Below the pieces are notes generated by a model. That model saw nothing but the letters and a program-made list of their open reading frames with translations, was not told the origin of the DNA and did no database searches. The position numbers were made by a program, and so were the translations under genes. 64,000 nucleotides of DNA from Sphagnum compactum (lineage: Eukaryota; Bryophyta; Sphagnopsida; Sphagnales): contig OZ234502.1 of the NCBI GenBank assembly GCA_965153455.1, forward strand, positions 15,655,495-15,719,494, in the 5' to 3' direction. Positions 46,662-59,039 of this stretch are shown here, piece after piece; the stretch's first letter is position 1; each line of letters starts with the position of its first letter.

Positions 46662-48393
46662 CACTACACTAAAACTTGACATCTATACTATGACAAATAT
46701 GACTAGTGACCATTTTTAGTCATGTTATCATATATGCCATGTTTTTGTGCCTAGTTGTATTTTTGTAACCATGGATATGATTACATGACTAAAAGTCTTC
46801 ATGGAGAAGAATAATATGTGATTAAAAATCTTCTTCATGATCACCATATAATTATTTAATAATATACAATTTCAAACATTAAAAAGGAAAAAAAATTAGA
46901 AGGTAGACATATGTACCTAGTAAGCATATTTTAAACTTGTAGATGATCAAACATATAATTATTGCACAAGTAAATAACTAATACCTTATAATTTGTAGAA
47001 CTTTTGCTTTAGAATCACTAATTATTTAATGTGAATTTCTAAGTAGTGGCTAAAAAAAATTGCTAAAAAATGGAAAACAAATTGCCAAAGTTCTTGAAAC
47101 ATAAAATTAAATATAAAATTGATGCTTAGAATATAATTAGATTTTTTAAGTTGAGACTTTTGCTTAAAGGTTTATTTAAATGAATTTTTTTTTTGGATTT
47201 TTGACATTAAATATGAAAAATATTCTTATTAATGATATCCAATGAATTTCAAAAGAAATCCACATGCCCCAAAATGGCATTGTTTTTAATGTTTCCATGT
47301 GATGGGTAGCGAAAAATATAATTTTTAAAACAAATTAGTAGTTTATCAAAATATTTGGTCATAAAATTTTGAATTTTTAGATATTTGATAGATATTAAAT
47401 CACATTTAAATGAATTGAAAAAAAATATAAAAATAAATTACTCATGATAAAATTTGATAAAAAATCAATGAAATTAAAAAATACATATATCATAAATAAC
47501 ATATTTTTCTAAAAAATATTTTTTTATAATTAAAAATAAATATAACACATGGTAATAAATACAACATTTATACCATTTTTATTGATTCATTATATTTTTA
47601 AAAGGTGAGAAAATATTATATATATATATACTCATACTTTAATCATAATCTTACCTACCTATCATATTATTTACCCTACCTATCTATAGGTAGGTAGGTA
47701 GGTAGGTAGGAGTCATATATATACATACCAAAAAAACCATGTTGATTTTAAATATGTTTATTTACAAGTTGTTTTATGAAAAAAAAGAAAAAGAAAATCT
47801 TCAAGAGATCATTCTTGTTCAATTGTATGTAATAGTGAAGATGCATTTTGAGTCACATTACTTGATATTATTGTTAAATTTATTTCATGGATGTGTAGAT
47901 CTTGGAAAAATATTTAAGAATGAAATTTATTTCTTTTCATTTGGACAAAGTATGAAAAAGATAATAAGGGTCAAAGTTGGGTATTTTTGTATGTGACAAA
48001 GGATGATGTGAGATAATGTTGTAAATTTATCCCATATCCTTTGTCAACAAGTTTAGTTTTGGAAACTATATAACTAGGTGAAAAAGTATTCGTCTACACA
48101 CAATATATGCACCACAAAATTTCATAGAACAAATATTACTTGTGATGAGCCAATAAAAAAAGGCTTGTCACCAAAAAGTAAATAGGATCCTATTTATCTA
48201 CCTACTTATTCTTACCTATTGACATACCAAATGACTAGATTAAATTTATATATTTGATGTCATATACGACTAAGACAAAAATACGATTAATGGATAAGCA
48301 ATGTGTCCATATGTACTACATAGTCATGGATGGCAGTTACGACTATAAACCCAATCATGGGTGTAGTCATATTTGCCATGTTTTGACATAGTG
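46662..48393. mobile_element. 1.7-kb non-autonomous CACTA-type element with AAA target duplication
   Basis: The left end is CACTACACTAAAACTTGACA. The right end on the opposite strand is CACTATGTCAAAACATGGCA, followed in both by a shared ACAAATATGACTA subterminal motif. AAA flanks both sides (46659-46661 and 48394-48396), the 3-bp duplication expected of CACTA elements. The interior is very AT-rich with only a chance frame at 47739-47996 and a TACC/GGTA tract. No transposase is present. Confidence 0.75.
47651..47710. repeat. TACC...GGTA tetranucleotide tract with dyad symmetry
   Basis: TTACCTACCTATC ... CCTACCTATC is followed by ATAGGTAGGTAGGTAGGTAGG, so the two halves are complementary and can form a hairpin. 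It lies inside the 1.7-kb CACTA-type element. Similar TACCTACCTACT / AGTAGGTAGGTA halves occur near 63061-63108. Confidence 0.8.
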
Positions 48394-51300
48394 AAATATT
48401 TGTTCCTTTTTGTACAACTTCATGGGGGAAAAACTCATTATGATGAGGGAATGTTTTGTTTATTGAGGAAATGAACGACGAGTGAATTGTCAAAAGAAGA
48501 CCAATAGGCTCAAGAGAGAAAAGCCGGAAGGTGCTAATTTCTTAAGGTCTAGATAGAATAAGGGTGAATGCATCGTAAGGTGGTTCATTTATGGAGTTGT
48601 ATTCATATTTCTATAGGGTACCTTTTATTTAAATGGATGTGGTGATAAATGTATGTTTCAATTTGTTGATTGATAATTGATTCTAAATTCATAACTTGAT
48701 TATGAAACTAAAATTATAATTTTTTTTGAAAATGTTACCCCTATTGTTATTAATGAACTTTTGAAGGGACAATGTATGGATTGGTTTGCTAAATGCAATG
48801 GTATAAGATCAATGTTTTCTTAGTAAATTTCAATCTAATTGATTTTTAGTGATTAAATATATGTTCAAGAATCAAATAAATAACATAAATATGGGACCAT
48901 TTTCTTGAAAACCTTAGCAAATAGTATTTTATGGAATTTAAAATGGTTAAAAATATGACCTTATATTCATAAGTCCTTGTGAGTTACAAATTATTTTTCC
49001 TTTCAATTTTTTTGTTCTAAAAGTGTTTGATTATGAAATATCTAAAAGGGCCATATGGACTTTGTAAAACATTTTTTCAAGTATTATGATTTTAAAAAAA
49101 TTGCATCCATCAAAACAACTAACGTCATCATGATTTTATTTAAAGTTAAAAATAGAATATGAATGTTCACAAATGTATGAACATCAACTTATAAATGATT
49201 ATAATCATAAGTTATGATAAACAAAGTAACCATGTTCTTTAGTAAACTTTGTATGGACTCCTATGGAGTGGAGCATGTACTTAAAATGAATCACCATACC
49301 ATGCATTCACCCATAAATGTGTTAAATTTATGGGTGAAGTTAGAAAATTGTAAAAAACATGACAATTCTACAATTGTTATAGTTATGTGCTTTTCTCTAA
49401 ACTTTCCAATTACTCTATTTTGTTTCTAACTTTACTTTAGTAAGCAATAGAATTCGTCCCCTTTGTTTTGGTGACACTAGTAACTTGCAAGGATTGTTAA
49501 GAACACTTAAAATGTAGATATCTATCTATGGAGCAAGGTAGTTTGTTCTGTTTTGTTTTGCATGTTGAGATCTCCGAAATCACTGCACTTCATGCCACGC
49601 TCTTGGTATCTTCAAAAAACTCTTGATGAGTAGGGGTGCACCGAGTTGGTTTGAGATTGTTTGGAGCTATGGTGTGGAAGCTATTGATTATTGAATCATT
49701 TTTTCAATCAAAATTAAATAACATCAAAAATAGAAACTGAAAACTGAATTGGAACTTAGGGGTGCTCTTGGTGTTCTTGGAAAGCCCTTGGTGGTGAGTC
49801 AGATTTAATAGAGTTTATTTCACAATTTTCAGAGCTAAGGCTAAATAAGGCGTTGAAGATATTGATTTTTGAGTGGATTTTGTTGCTGGAAATTAGGCAA
49901 ATTGTATAATATTGGGTTTGGAAGGAAAAATCAGTTGAGTCCGCAAATTGTGTTCACACTTGGGCCAATGGCGTACGCTCAATTTTTGAATATAACAATC
50001 TTGCTGACTTTTCTCTTTTGTGATTTCACGGCCTTAGAGCATTTCCAGCGGTGTTCAGTATCTGACTTAGAACGAGGTATTTTATTCAAATGTGTTTCAA
50101 GATGACTTATTTTTGTCCAGAAGGTATCCAAACTACTTCTAATGTTAAGGTGTTGTAAACCCAAGTGAATGTGTAGTCCTTGCGTAAAGACATCGCCTGA
50201 TCAAAAGAATTAACAATCTTGACCAAGAACCAATAAGGTAAAGAAGTTCCAATGGTTGTTGGCATGCCTATGTGGAGTGCAGCCCTAGCAGGTGGCAATA
50301 GACATGAATAGGTAAATTGTGTTTGTCTCACTGTGCAGGCAAAACAAGCACTGGAAACCAATCCAATGAGTAGTTAGTAGGTTACCTGTGAAGGAAATCT
50401 AGTGAGAAAAAGGCCTATGGAATGGTCAAGCCCCTGCCCATTATGTTGGGTAAGGTGCCAGGCAAACCCATTACAGCGAGCTACACAATGCACCCATGTA
50501 ATCAGCAAGGGTGAGGGGCATTACCTTTGCCATGACATTAAGGTCTAGCCATTGTGTTGGCTGGTGAAATTGCACACAAAAACTCACTGAAGAAAATTCC
50601 ACTGATGTTGCAATCATACCTTTGTCATTGTTGCTCATGCTGAGTGTCCTTAAAGCTGGTGGTGGTGATGGCCTGACATTGCTGTCGGATGTGCTCAGAG
50701 AGCACACTCAAAGCAAAAGCTTTGATGTCCAGTTCTCCTCATATGATGAAAGTCCATCATGTGCATCGTAGAATCGGGGGAATTTTTTTTTCAATTTTGT
50801 GCTATAAAAAGTTAGTCAAAATTTTCCCAAAATAGCAAAAATAGTCAAATTTATACTAGAAAAACCCATTTCTCCAGAATTGTCCCAATTTTTCGCATAA
50901 AGAAACGACAAAATTTGTCGAAAACAAATCATTGAGGAGAAATAGCAGCTTATTAACAGACGACAACATGCCCTGGGTGACAGGTCTATACTCCAAGTCC
51001 ATGTTGGGTACTCATGATTTATCAAGATGTTGCATGTTCTGCTGCTTCATATCTATCTACCGATTTACATGTAATGAATCAGGTTGTAACTTGTCATGAG
51101 CTCCTTGGTTTAACTATTGGATAAGGCAGAGCAGCTTTCGGAATTTAACTACTAAATTCTGTTTGGGTTCAACTTCCAAGTTCTAGCATGATTATGATGA
51201 TTATGGTATTTTCTTTGTGGCAAATTTTTGCATCTCCTTGACCTCACATATTAAGCTAACTGTCTCATTTTCCTTCTCTTAGTGTGATTACCTATCAACT

Positions 51301-51500
51301 TGTTTGACCATTGGATTCAAATGTGATCTCAAAGTTCAAGTTTATATGTTTGGACCAAAAGATAATTTGACAACATGTGCAAGGATGGGCATGCTTAACA
51401 ATATTTCACCAACGTTAGTTAGTTCAATTAATGCTCACAATCCAAAATAGAAATTTTATAATATTAAGTACAATCAATCAAATGCAATAACTTGCTTCAA
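48394..51500. other. Intergenic; possible unassigned exon at 50568-50771
   Basis: AT-rich to 49.4 kb. A GC-richer stretch at 49.45-50.8 kb has splice-like signals and a plus-strand frame ending at TAG 50769-50771 that reads LMLSVLKAGGGDGLTLLSDV, then LREHTQSKSFDVQ. This composition is protein-like, but I recognise no family and could not assemble exons upstream. The minus strand is also partly open over the same stretch. Confidence 0.3.
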
Positions 51501-51514
51501 ATGTAAGGTCCATA

Positions 51515-51668
51515 CACTACAACAAAAGGTGTCCCTATACACCAAGTGATTTCACTGGATTTTGAGTGAATTCACTTGTTGTAGTGAACGGGGACCAACG
51601 AAGAAATAGTGAATTCACTGGTCTAGTGAATGGGGACTAGTGAATTGCACTCACATTTTGTAGTAGTG
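51515..51668. mobile_element. 154-bp CACTA-type MITE with ATA target duplication
   Basis: Begins CACTACAACAAAAGGTG. The end read on the other strand is CACTACTACAAAATGTG, so the inverted repeats are about 17 bp with few mismatches. ATA flanks both sides (51512-51514 and 51669-51671). GTGAATTCAC / AGTGAATTCACT palindromes repeat inside, like the subterminal repeats of CACTA elements. The CACTACAAGAAA-type terminus is the classic plant CACTA signature. Confidence 0.88.
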
Positions 51669-51840
51669 ATATTACATTTCAAAAATAAATTTACCTAGAG
51701 AACTTTAAAATGGGGCAGCATCCCCAGTTCCAGTTGTAATATTCGATTTTGAAAAATAGTTTGGTTATCGAATTAAGTTCCAATGAAGATTCCACAAATA
51801 CTCACAATCTTTGGTCTAGAGACCCTAGAACCTAACTTAA

Positions 51841-52039
51841 GTTGCATTCACACTTGGTGTTAAGGACTCTAGTATTAAGTCCACTAACAACAAGCTAGTC
51901 ATTTAGAACCTAAACCTGTTTATCACGAAGATTTTATGTTAAGTTAACATTCACTTAACATTAGATAGTCACCCATTTAACATTGGGTGCCACCTAGATT
52001 TTCAAGTAACACTGACTTAACATTATGTGTGAATGCACC
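51841..52039. mobile_element. 199-bp inverted-repeat MITE-like element
   Basis: Left end GTTGCATTCACACTTGGTGT (then TAAG). The right end on the other strand is GGTGCATTCACACATAATGT (then TAAG). The terminal GGTGCATTC resembles PIF/Harbinger (Tourist) MITE ends. TTAA lies left and TTTATAA right, so a TTA/TAA duplication is possible but eroded. Confidence 0.6.
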
Positions 52040-53531
52040 TTTATAACATTTTCTTGAACTTACCTAGATTGAATTGATGGTAGTGTGAATCTTGCAAAGG
52101 ATTATTTGGAAAACATCCTACAAGCCATCATATTTGAGGAAAAATTAACAGAAATTGCCATGAATTCTGGCATGTTGCCAACATATAGTAGAAATCCTAA
52201 TTTTTTTCTAATGTCTTCACTTATCTGTAGCCAAATTTGGCTAACTTGACTTCTTAGTTCTTGTGGAAGATTGCCAACCCAGCTACCTTACAAAACTGGA
52301 AAAGAAACCCTGAAAACTTTGGACCCATGATTGCTGGCAAATACGGGGTTCAATTCATCATTAGGTTACGGTAGATCTACTATCTATTATGGCAAATTCA
52401 ATTATACTAAGATAAGTCGTCAGTGGGTAATTTAATTGTGAAAATTTACATGTCAAATTGCTATATATTTTGGAGTTTAAAACAGTTCTTAGATTAAAAT
52501 AGATGATTAATATTGAAAGCAAAATGTCTAGTTAGAGTTGCTGGTAGTTTTGTCACGAAATGAGTTGCATTTTTGTCATGTTGAGTTTAGCATAGAATGT
52601 AACATCCTTTACATAATCATATCCTTATATGATGGAAAAGCTTCAATGCATTTCATATCATGAAATTTGAGTATGGTTCGCTTCAAAATATGACAACACC
52701 ATAAATACTTAAAATTTTACATTAATTTCATGATGTATTTTTTTGGAATTGTTACAAAACAATTGACAAACTAATAACTAACTCAACAATAATTAAGTGA
52801 TTGCCAGAAGGTTGATCAAATTGCAATAACATGGGCAAAATAACTGTGTACATATTTGATCTTCCATACCAGGATGCTTACATTCTAAAACTTTGATATC
52901 TTGTTTATAGCCAAATTTGGACAAATCTCCTGATGATTGTCACTAGTGGCTACATCACCAAATTGCAAAAAGAAAAGCATTGTTCCATATTGTATGCCAA
53001 TCAGGGTTGTGTTTTTCAAGTTGTGATATGGAGAATTTGGAGATTTTTCCCCAAATTATTTAGCAAAATTATTTGAATTTACACTAGAAAGACAAATTTC
53101 TCCAAGATTTTCTGGATTTGCTTGTCCAAAAAAATGCTCAAAAATACCGTTCAAAGCCTATTTAAATTGCATACTGTTGGTCCATTTATTCTCTGAATTT
53201 ACAGAATCATTTGGAAAATGAATCACACACCATGTCAAAATGAAAGAATAAGTGTCCTAAATGGGATAAATAAGCAATATTTATGAAAAAAGAAATACAA
53301 CAAGGACCCACAAAAAGACCCAAGCTGTAAGGCTGGTGTGAATCAAATCCTGGTGGACCCCTAGGCTGGTGCCCTTTGAATTCTTTGTGAACCCTACGGT
53401 GTCTCCAAATTAGGTGACTAGGGAAATGAGGCCACTTTCAACTCTTAAGCTCCTTCCTTGCAGTGTTTTTTTTATTGGCAAATTTTTGTAAAAATTCAAC
53501 CTGAAAAATGAGATTTGAACCAATACAAAGG

Positions 53532-53962
53532 ATGTTAATAGGACGCTTCTTTTCATGGGAAAAAGGGTCCAAATTCGCCAAATTTTGAAAAGAAAAGAAT
53601 TCAAATCGCCAGATTTCTACAATAATTTCCAGCAGGTAGCCAAGAATATAGAAGGATCCTGGGGTTTTTTTTCTACTTCCAAATCTGGCATGTAGCCAGA
53701 ATTGGCTAAGTGAGCTTCTGGATGGTGGCCACCTTGGCTATATCACAAAATCCTTAAAAGGAACCCTGCTTCCTTGTCCTCTTGGGGTAAAAAGGGCCAT
53801 TTTGTCATTAAACCTTCCAATTGTGAGTTCTTCTTTTTCCCCTTGAACTGATGAAACCAACCCTGCCAGTCATATAAAAACCAAAGCACCCAAAAGAGGG
53901 GGAATACAAGGAACAAAATGGAAGGACTCACTGCAACCAAAAAAGAAGCGTCCTATTAACAT
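53532..53962. repeat. 22-bp perfect inverted repeat flanking 387 bp
   Basis: ATGTTAATAGGACGCTTCTT plus TT at 53532-53553 recurs as its exact reverse complement at 53941-53962. The spacer has no related structure. It may be the end of a non-autonomous DNA element, or an inverted duplication. Confidence 0.75.
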
Positions 53963-55375
53963 ACTTAGAACTTAGCTTGATGAAGGCTACTCTACCCAAC
54001 TGAGAATTACGTTTCTGTCAGACAAGAGGCTTAAGGTATGGAAGCCTGCAAACCAGAGACACATGTCCTATGCTTCTATACTGAAATTCAACGAAGATTG
54101 CTGGAACTTAGCATTTACTATAGAGCTACTTATTGCACTACTGAACTCATTCAGATGCAACTGCATCCAGTGACTGTTTTGCACATTTTGAGATTACTAT
54201 GATTTGAAAGGAAGTGAACTAGATAAGGTCATCGTGTGAACGAACACAGAACATTTTTGGGTTTTCGTTTTTTGTTTCTATTATTGTCAACTTTCTGCAT
54301 AATGACGATAGAAAGTGTTTTGTTGTTGTTTGTTTCCCTGAGATAGCCATGGCCATAACAATTTCAAGAAAGCATCTGAGGGAGGGTAAGAGGATTTGTT
54401 TGTTTGTGTTGTAATGCATATCTTATCGGTCCAGAACTACGGATATTTGAGGATTGGAGCGGCATTGAATGGAATTCAGAGACTTGGATGGTGGAAGGCA
54501 GAATAAAAAAACTAGATTCAGAAGCAATTGCAGCTAAGTTGTTTTTTTGCAAAATTAGTTTGAAGAGATAGCAAGTTCTTGTCTTGGTTAATAGTTGTTG
54601 AATTTGTTTCCATTGCGCCAGTGACTATTCAGTGGCAGACATGTAATGTAGGTAGCAATGTTTTCTATGAGGGGTTGGTGTTGAAGCATGATGACAAACT
54701 AAGGAAATTCAAGCTGTAGTTAGATGGGCATTTAGAGTTGTTTCATCTCTGCATGAGTGAAAGCAAACCTGCTGAATTCCTTTCAACCCATGTAATGGGC
54801 CAGGTGTTTAAGTGAGCATTGCAAACCTCAGTGGGGGTATCCTTGAGTTGAAAAGAATGGGTGAATTGAAAAATAGATTTGGAAAGTTTATCGAGCCGCA
54901 TTCGTCTCCTAAGTTTGTAACAACATTTGCCATACCTGAGTGGTTCTAGCTAGGTGGACTTGGTGAATATCACTAGCACCAAGCTTTAGATATAAGGTTC
55001 AGGGATTTCAACAGTGAAGCTTTTCAATTGGAAAGTCGAGGGGTTCTTTGTATCATTGTTAAATAAGTAATGAGTTAGAAGTTTAACGGGACTAAACAAA
55101 CATTGAGAGTTTTGACTTCAATGTGATACTGTAACCAAAAAGAAAAGGGAGTAATGAAAAGAACAAATACAATGGCATATAAAAGCATCCAACATAGTCT
55201 GAATCTCGGGAATCCTACAACAAATCACATTACTTGACTTGTGGTATGCCACAATCAGGGAGATCAATTATTGGTGTCTACTTATTTGGATAGAACCCAT
55301 TCTGGTACATCTATATGTATCTTCATTTGCACATTTTCCTATTGGCTATGTCCTACTAGTAGATTAGCAACTATT

Positions 55376-57127
55376 CACTACACTAAAACTCCAGAATCTA
55401 TTCGAGGTATGGCTTTGAGGTCAGAACCCTCAAGGTTCATTCAGTCCGTATGAGCTGCTAAACACTTTCCCACTTAATGCAACAATGTAACATAACACCA
55501 ATTCACTCATTTGTAAATTTTAACCCTGCAGACCCCTGAATTCAATATTCTGAACGTGATTATGAATAGCAGACGCCAGGTTCACTTAGAACCACTCAAG
55601 GAGACAAACTTTGATGCAAGAGTATACTACAAATTTTTCTCTTCAAGCTTTCCCCATTCTTGACCTTGTTCCTTTTAGTCTATCCAACCTGAGGATACCC
55701 CTTTTGAGGTTTCTGGCACCTACCCTGACAACTATTCTACAACACAGATTCAAGGTACTGCAACAAAAGTAGACCCTCCCAATGCGGCTTGACTTCTATA
55801 TGCCACTCAGTTCTACAGCTCGGACCCCTTACTTTGTCATCATCCCTCAAGCATCAACCCCTCATAGCTTATTCCTTCTTCTAACTATTGCTATTCTGCT
55901 AAGTCATTGGCGCAACGAAGTTCAGCAACACTTAGCCTAGTAGTCTGAAAAACTGCACACAACAAGAAAATTGCGTCCTAGAAAGAACCTGTGCCTTTCT
56001 CCTTCATACTGCCTTTTATCCTTACCTCTTCCCGTCCATTCCTCAAACCTTCTTCAATGCAGTTGCTCCCTCCACCATCCATCGTTCGGTGCAGTTCCTG
56101 TTCTCCATTACATATAAACAAACAAGGTTGCCTACCCATGCATTCCTTGCAGCAGCAATAGAATAAGTTTCCGCTGTAAGTGCACAAAAAGGTGACGGCT
56201 AATGAAAACAATAAAACAAAAATGAAACCCTAAAAATTTGTTATGTTCACATTATCAGGGTGACCTGCTGTTCAGTCACAATACCTCCGTAGATTTTGAC
56301 ATTGGCATGTTTCTGGATGATTTTGTTTGTAATTTGTTAGTTAATTTTAGTTGTAGAAAACTGCTATTAAACATCATGATTGTGCCATTTGGGGATTAAC
56401 ACGTTCAGCTTTAAAATTTGGTTCTATCAATTTTGCAGCAGGAACATAAAGTTAATATTTCTTTATATAGTTGGAACCATTAGCATTAGTGCCTTTGTAG
56501 ATTGTGCTTGTGTTGTGAAACATCTTTATAGTAAAGTTTATTTGATCACCCTTCTTTTGGTTACGCTACAACCAAACTGTTTTTTTCAGGATTTGTGAAG
56601 GTTTAGGATAGATCAGTTTTCTCAGTGTTCCATTAGTTCTGTGAACTATTAAAACCCCATCACTAAAATGCAATGCACCAATTTTATTTATATGATGTCT
56701 ATATCATTGCCATAATGTTTTTTTTTCCCTTCCAGCTATTGATTTATAATCATGGTAGTTGTAGTGTAGATGGAAAGTACTTAGTTTATGCAAAACTATT
56801 ACGAACATAAACAAGATTTTTTATCTAAAACCTTGGGTGTAGGATTAGCTTTTTAGATTAACAAAATCCTAAACTATGTGAATTTCTTGCCTTAATTCAA
56901 AGATACCTATTATGGGTTTCTCATACTAACCATTCCAAAGAACTTACCTCCCAAGCTTGGTTGATCCATTAATCTTTCCCATCCCAAATGCATGACTACA
57001 TGTTTGTTTATATGCCCACTATACTACAACTTAGACCACCTCAAGTTGTCATCACTTCATGGCACCAACCTTTCATATCATCATTGAAGTACATAACACT
57101 TTGCCCTAACTAGTTACTAGTGTAGTG
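55376..57127. mobile_element. Candidate CACTA-type element (tentative)
   Basis: The left end CACTACACTAAAACT is identical for 15 bases to the left end of the element at 46662. A complementary TAGTGTAGTG sits at 57118-57127, giving a similar length (1752 bp). The flanking triplets (ATT and GAA) do not match, so the right boundary may be wrong or the duplication eroded. Confidence 0.3.
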
Positions 57128-58751
57128 GAAGAAAAACATAGCAACCATCCAATAAATCAACATTATCCAATGCACAATCTTCATTTTAGACTTGGTCATT
57201 TAGATCAAGTGCCGAACTTCCTCACAACATCCCTCCTTTTATCTTGTCATTGTAACCTCCTTTCCAATTCCCCAATTCAAAGCTCCATAAATGTTGTTTC
57301 ATTTTCAACCATTCGCCTCCCAAATAGGATAAGTCTTGCATTACACATAAACAACAAACAACCTCACTCCTTCACATGCTTTCTTCAAGTTCTTATAGTG
57401 ATGTCTAATTTGAAAAAACAAACAATGACCGCCAACTTTTTGCCATCGTTGTGCATAACATAAAAAATGACACAAAGTTTGAAAACCCTAAATTTCAATG
57501 TGTTCACACCAAAAATGCATCTAGAGCTATGTCATTTTGGTTTACATCATGTCCAAGAAGACAAATGAACCACCTAAAAGGGTAGACCACTAGGGGAACA
57601 TCAAGTTCCCATACCCCTTTCAGTCACAAAAAACATATCAAATAAGGGGAGGGCCTTTTGAAAGGACACCTAGCTTAGACAAACCTTCACCTATTGCAAC
57701 TGCACGTTTCAAAATAAAAACCGCTTGTGCACATTGTAACGCTATTGACACCCTATGTTTATAAAATGCATGCAAAATTGAAAGAGGAGGGCTTTTAGTG
57801 TGCTTCACTTCCAACGCCATGTTGGCACATGATGTGTAAACACTTGAAAACTTTTATAATTAGAGGGCGAAACATGCACATTGGGAACTGATTCCGATAA
57901 AATTGTTCTTTGCTTGAGTGATGATTGTCACAACAACCCCATGAGAAAAAATTGTCTACGAAACCAAATCAACTTGAGTGAGGTCAACAATGACAACGAT
58001 TGCCAATGTGCAAACACCATTGATTGATAGCACAATGATAATTCGATGGGGTGAAGGTTACATGGGAAGGGGCAAAAGGACATGGGTTTGTTCTTGTGAG
58101 ATGTGAAATCTTGCATCTTTTGCATTGGCCATAAAAGCATTTCGTACAACATCATGTGAGGTCGTCCTTTCCCCACCATGAGTGTAACGAAGAAGGTCGA
58201 TCCCCATGGGGTCCAAAGGCTAATTACAAATGTAATGCGACACCCTAAAGACTAAATGATGAGAAAGACTCAATTTAATGTGCAATGCGGTAGAGAAAAC
58301 ATTTGAAGCCAAACGAAAAAAGGGATGACTGAGCGGTTTGACAACCAAACATCCACATTCGACCCTGCACACAATCTCAAACATGCCCAATGTGAATCAA
58401 AAAGTAAATTAAAAATGATGCTAGTAAAGGAATGATCATGCAGTCTCTCTAAAATACTTTCTTGAAGATGATCAACCAAACATCCGGACCCAACCCAAAA
58501 TTCAACAAGTTAGTCATGTCTTGGCCATATATTCTTTACAAATAAACACCCATTTCTCAAATGGTCATTTCTAGCATGAGAATTGTTTTAAGTTATTGTT
58601 GTTAGTTGTTACCTTCCAATTGTGAAACCATTGCTTGAGTTCAACACACATTCGTAATCTCTTGGCTACATATTATATGCTATTCGTAGAAGCACTTGGA
58701 GAAATTTCCTAGTGAAGGCACAATATATCTTTAATACTCCTCCTAGAAAAA

Positions 58752-58856
58752 ATGAGGGATTTTATGCCTACTCCTTAAGAATGAGAGGGATATTACAAGT
58801 ACTTATTGTGGTAATATCCCTAGCACTCTCAAGGAGTAGGTATAAGAACCCTCTCC
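58752..58856. repeat. Long hairpin with about 45-bp arms
   Basis: The left arm (ATGAGGGATTTTATGCCTAC through GAGAGGGATATTAC) is complementary to the right arm (GTAATATCCC through AAGAACCCTCTC), with a loop of about 14 bases. Pairing is interrupted by a few mismatches, as in a MITE or a young miRNA-like foldback. Confidence 0.8.
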
Positions 58857-58988
58857 CTCACACACCTTGTGATCCACATATGTTTAGGTTCATTGAGGTA
58901 TTGTTCACCTGTTACTTTTTAAGGTGGGTGAAGCCCATGGGTGGGGGTCATTTTCAAAATGTGGGTGTAGACTTTGCTATCACATTGT

Positions 58989-59039
58989 CTTAGGTCCCTT
59001 ATTTTGGGAAAGCACTAATCCTAGGGCTTTACCCTACAC
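58989..59039 (-). repeat. Dispersed repeat, inverted copy of 36269-36315
   Basis: On the minus strand it reads GTGTAGGGTAAAGCCCTAGG, then AAAATAAGGGACCTA, matching the plus-strand segment at 36269 nearly base for base except for a small gap. It is a transposon-derived family with at least two members here. Confidence 0.75.

Larger units (their letters stand above)
52040..58536. other. Intergenic, no gene recognised
   Basis: Contains a 22-bp inverted repeat (53532 and 53941, listed separately) and a possible second CACTA-type end at 55376. Open stretches such as 54364-54552 minus, 55241-55453 plus and 57125-57463 plus carry no motif I can name. 55.2-56.2 kb is somewhat richer in C and could hold remnants of a transposon or gene. 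Confidence 0.4.
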
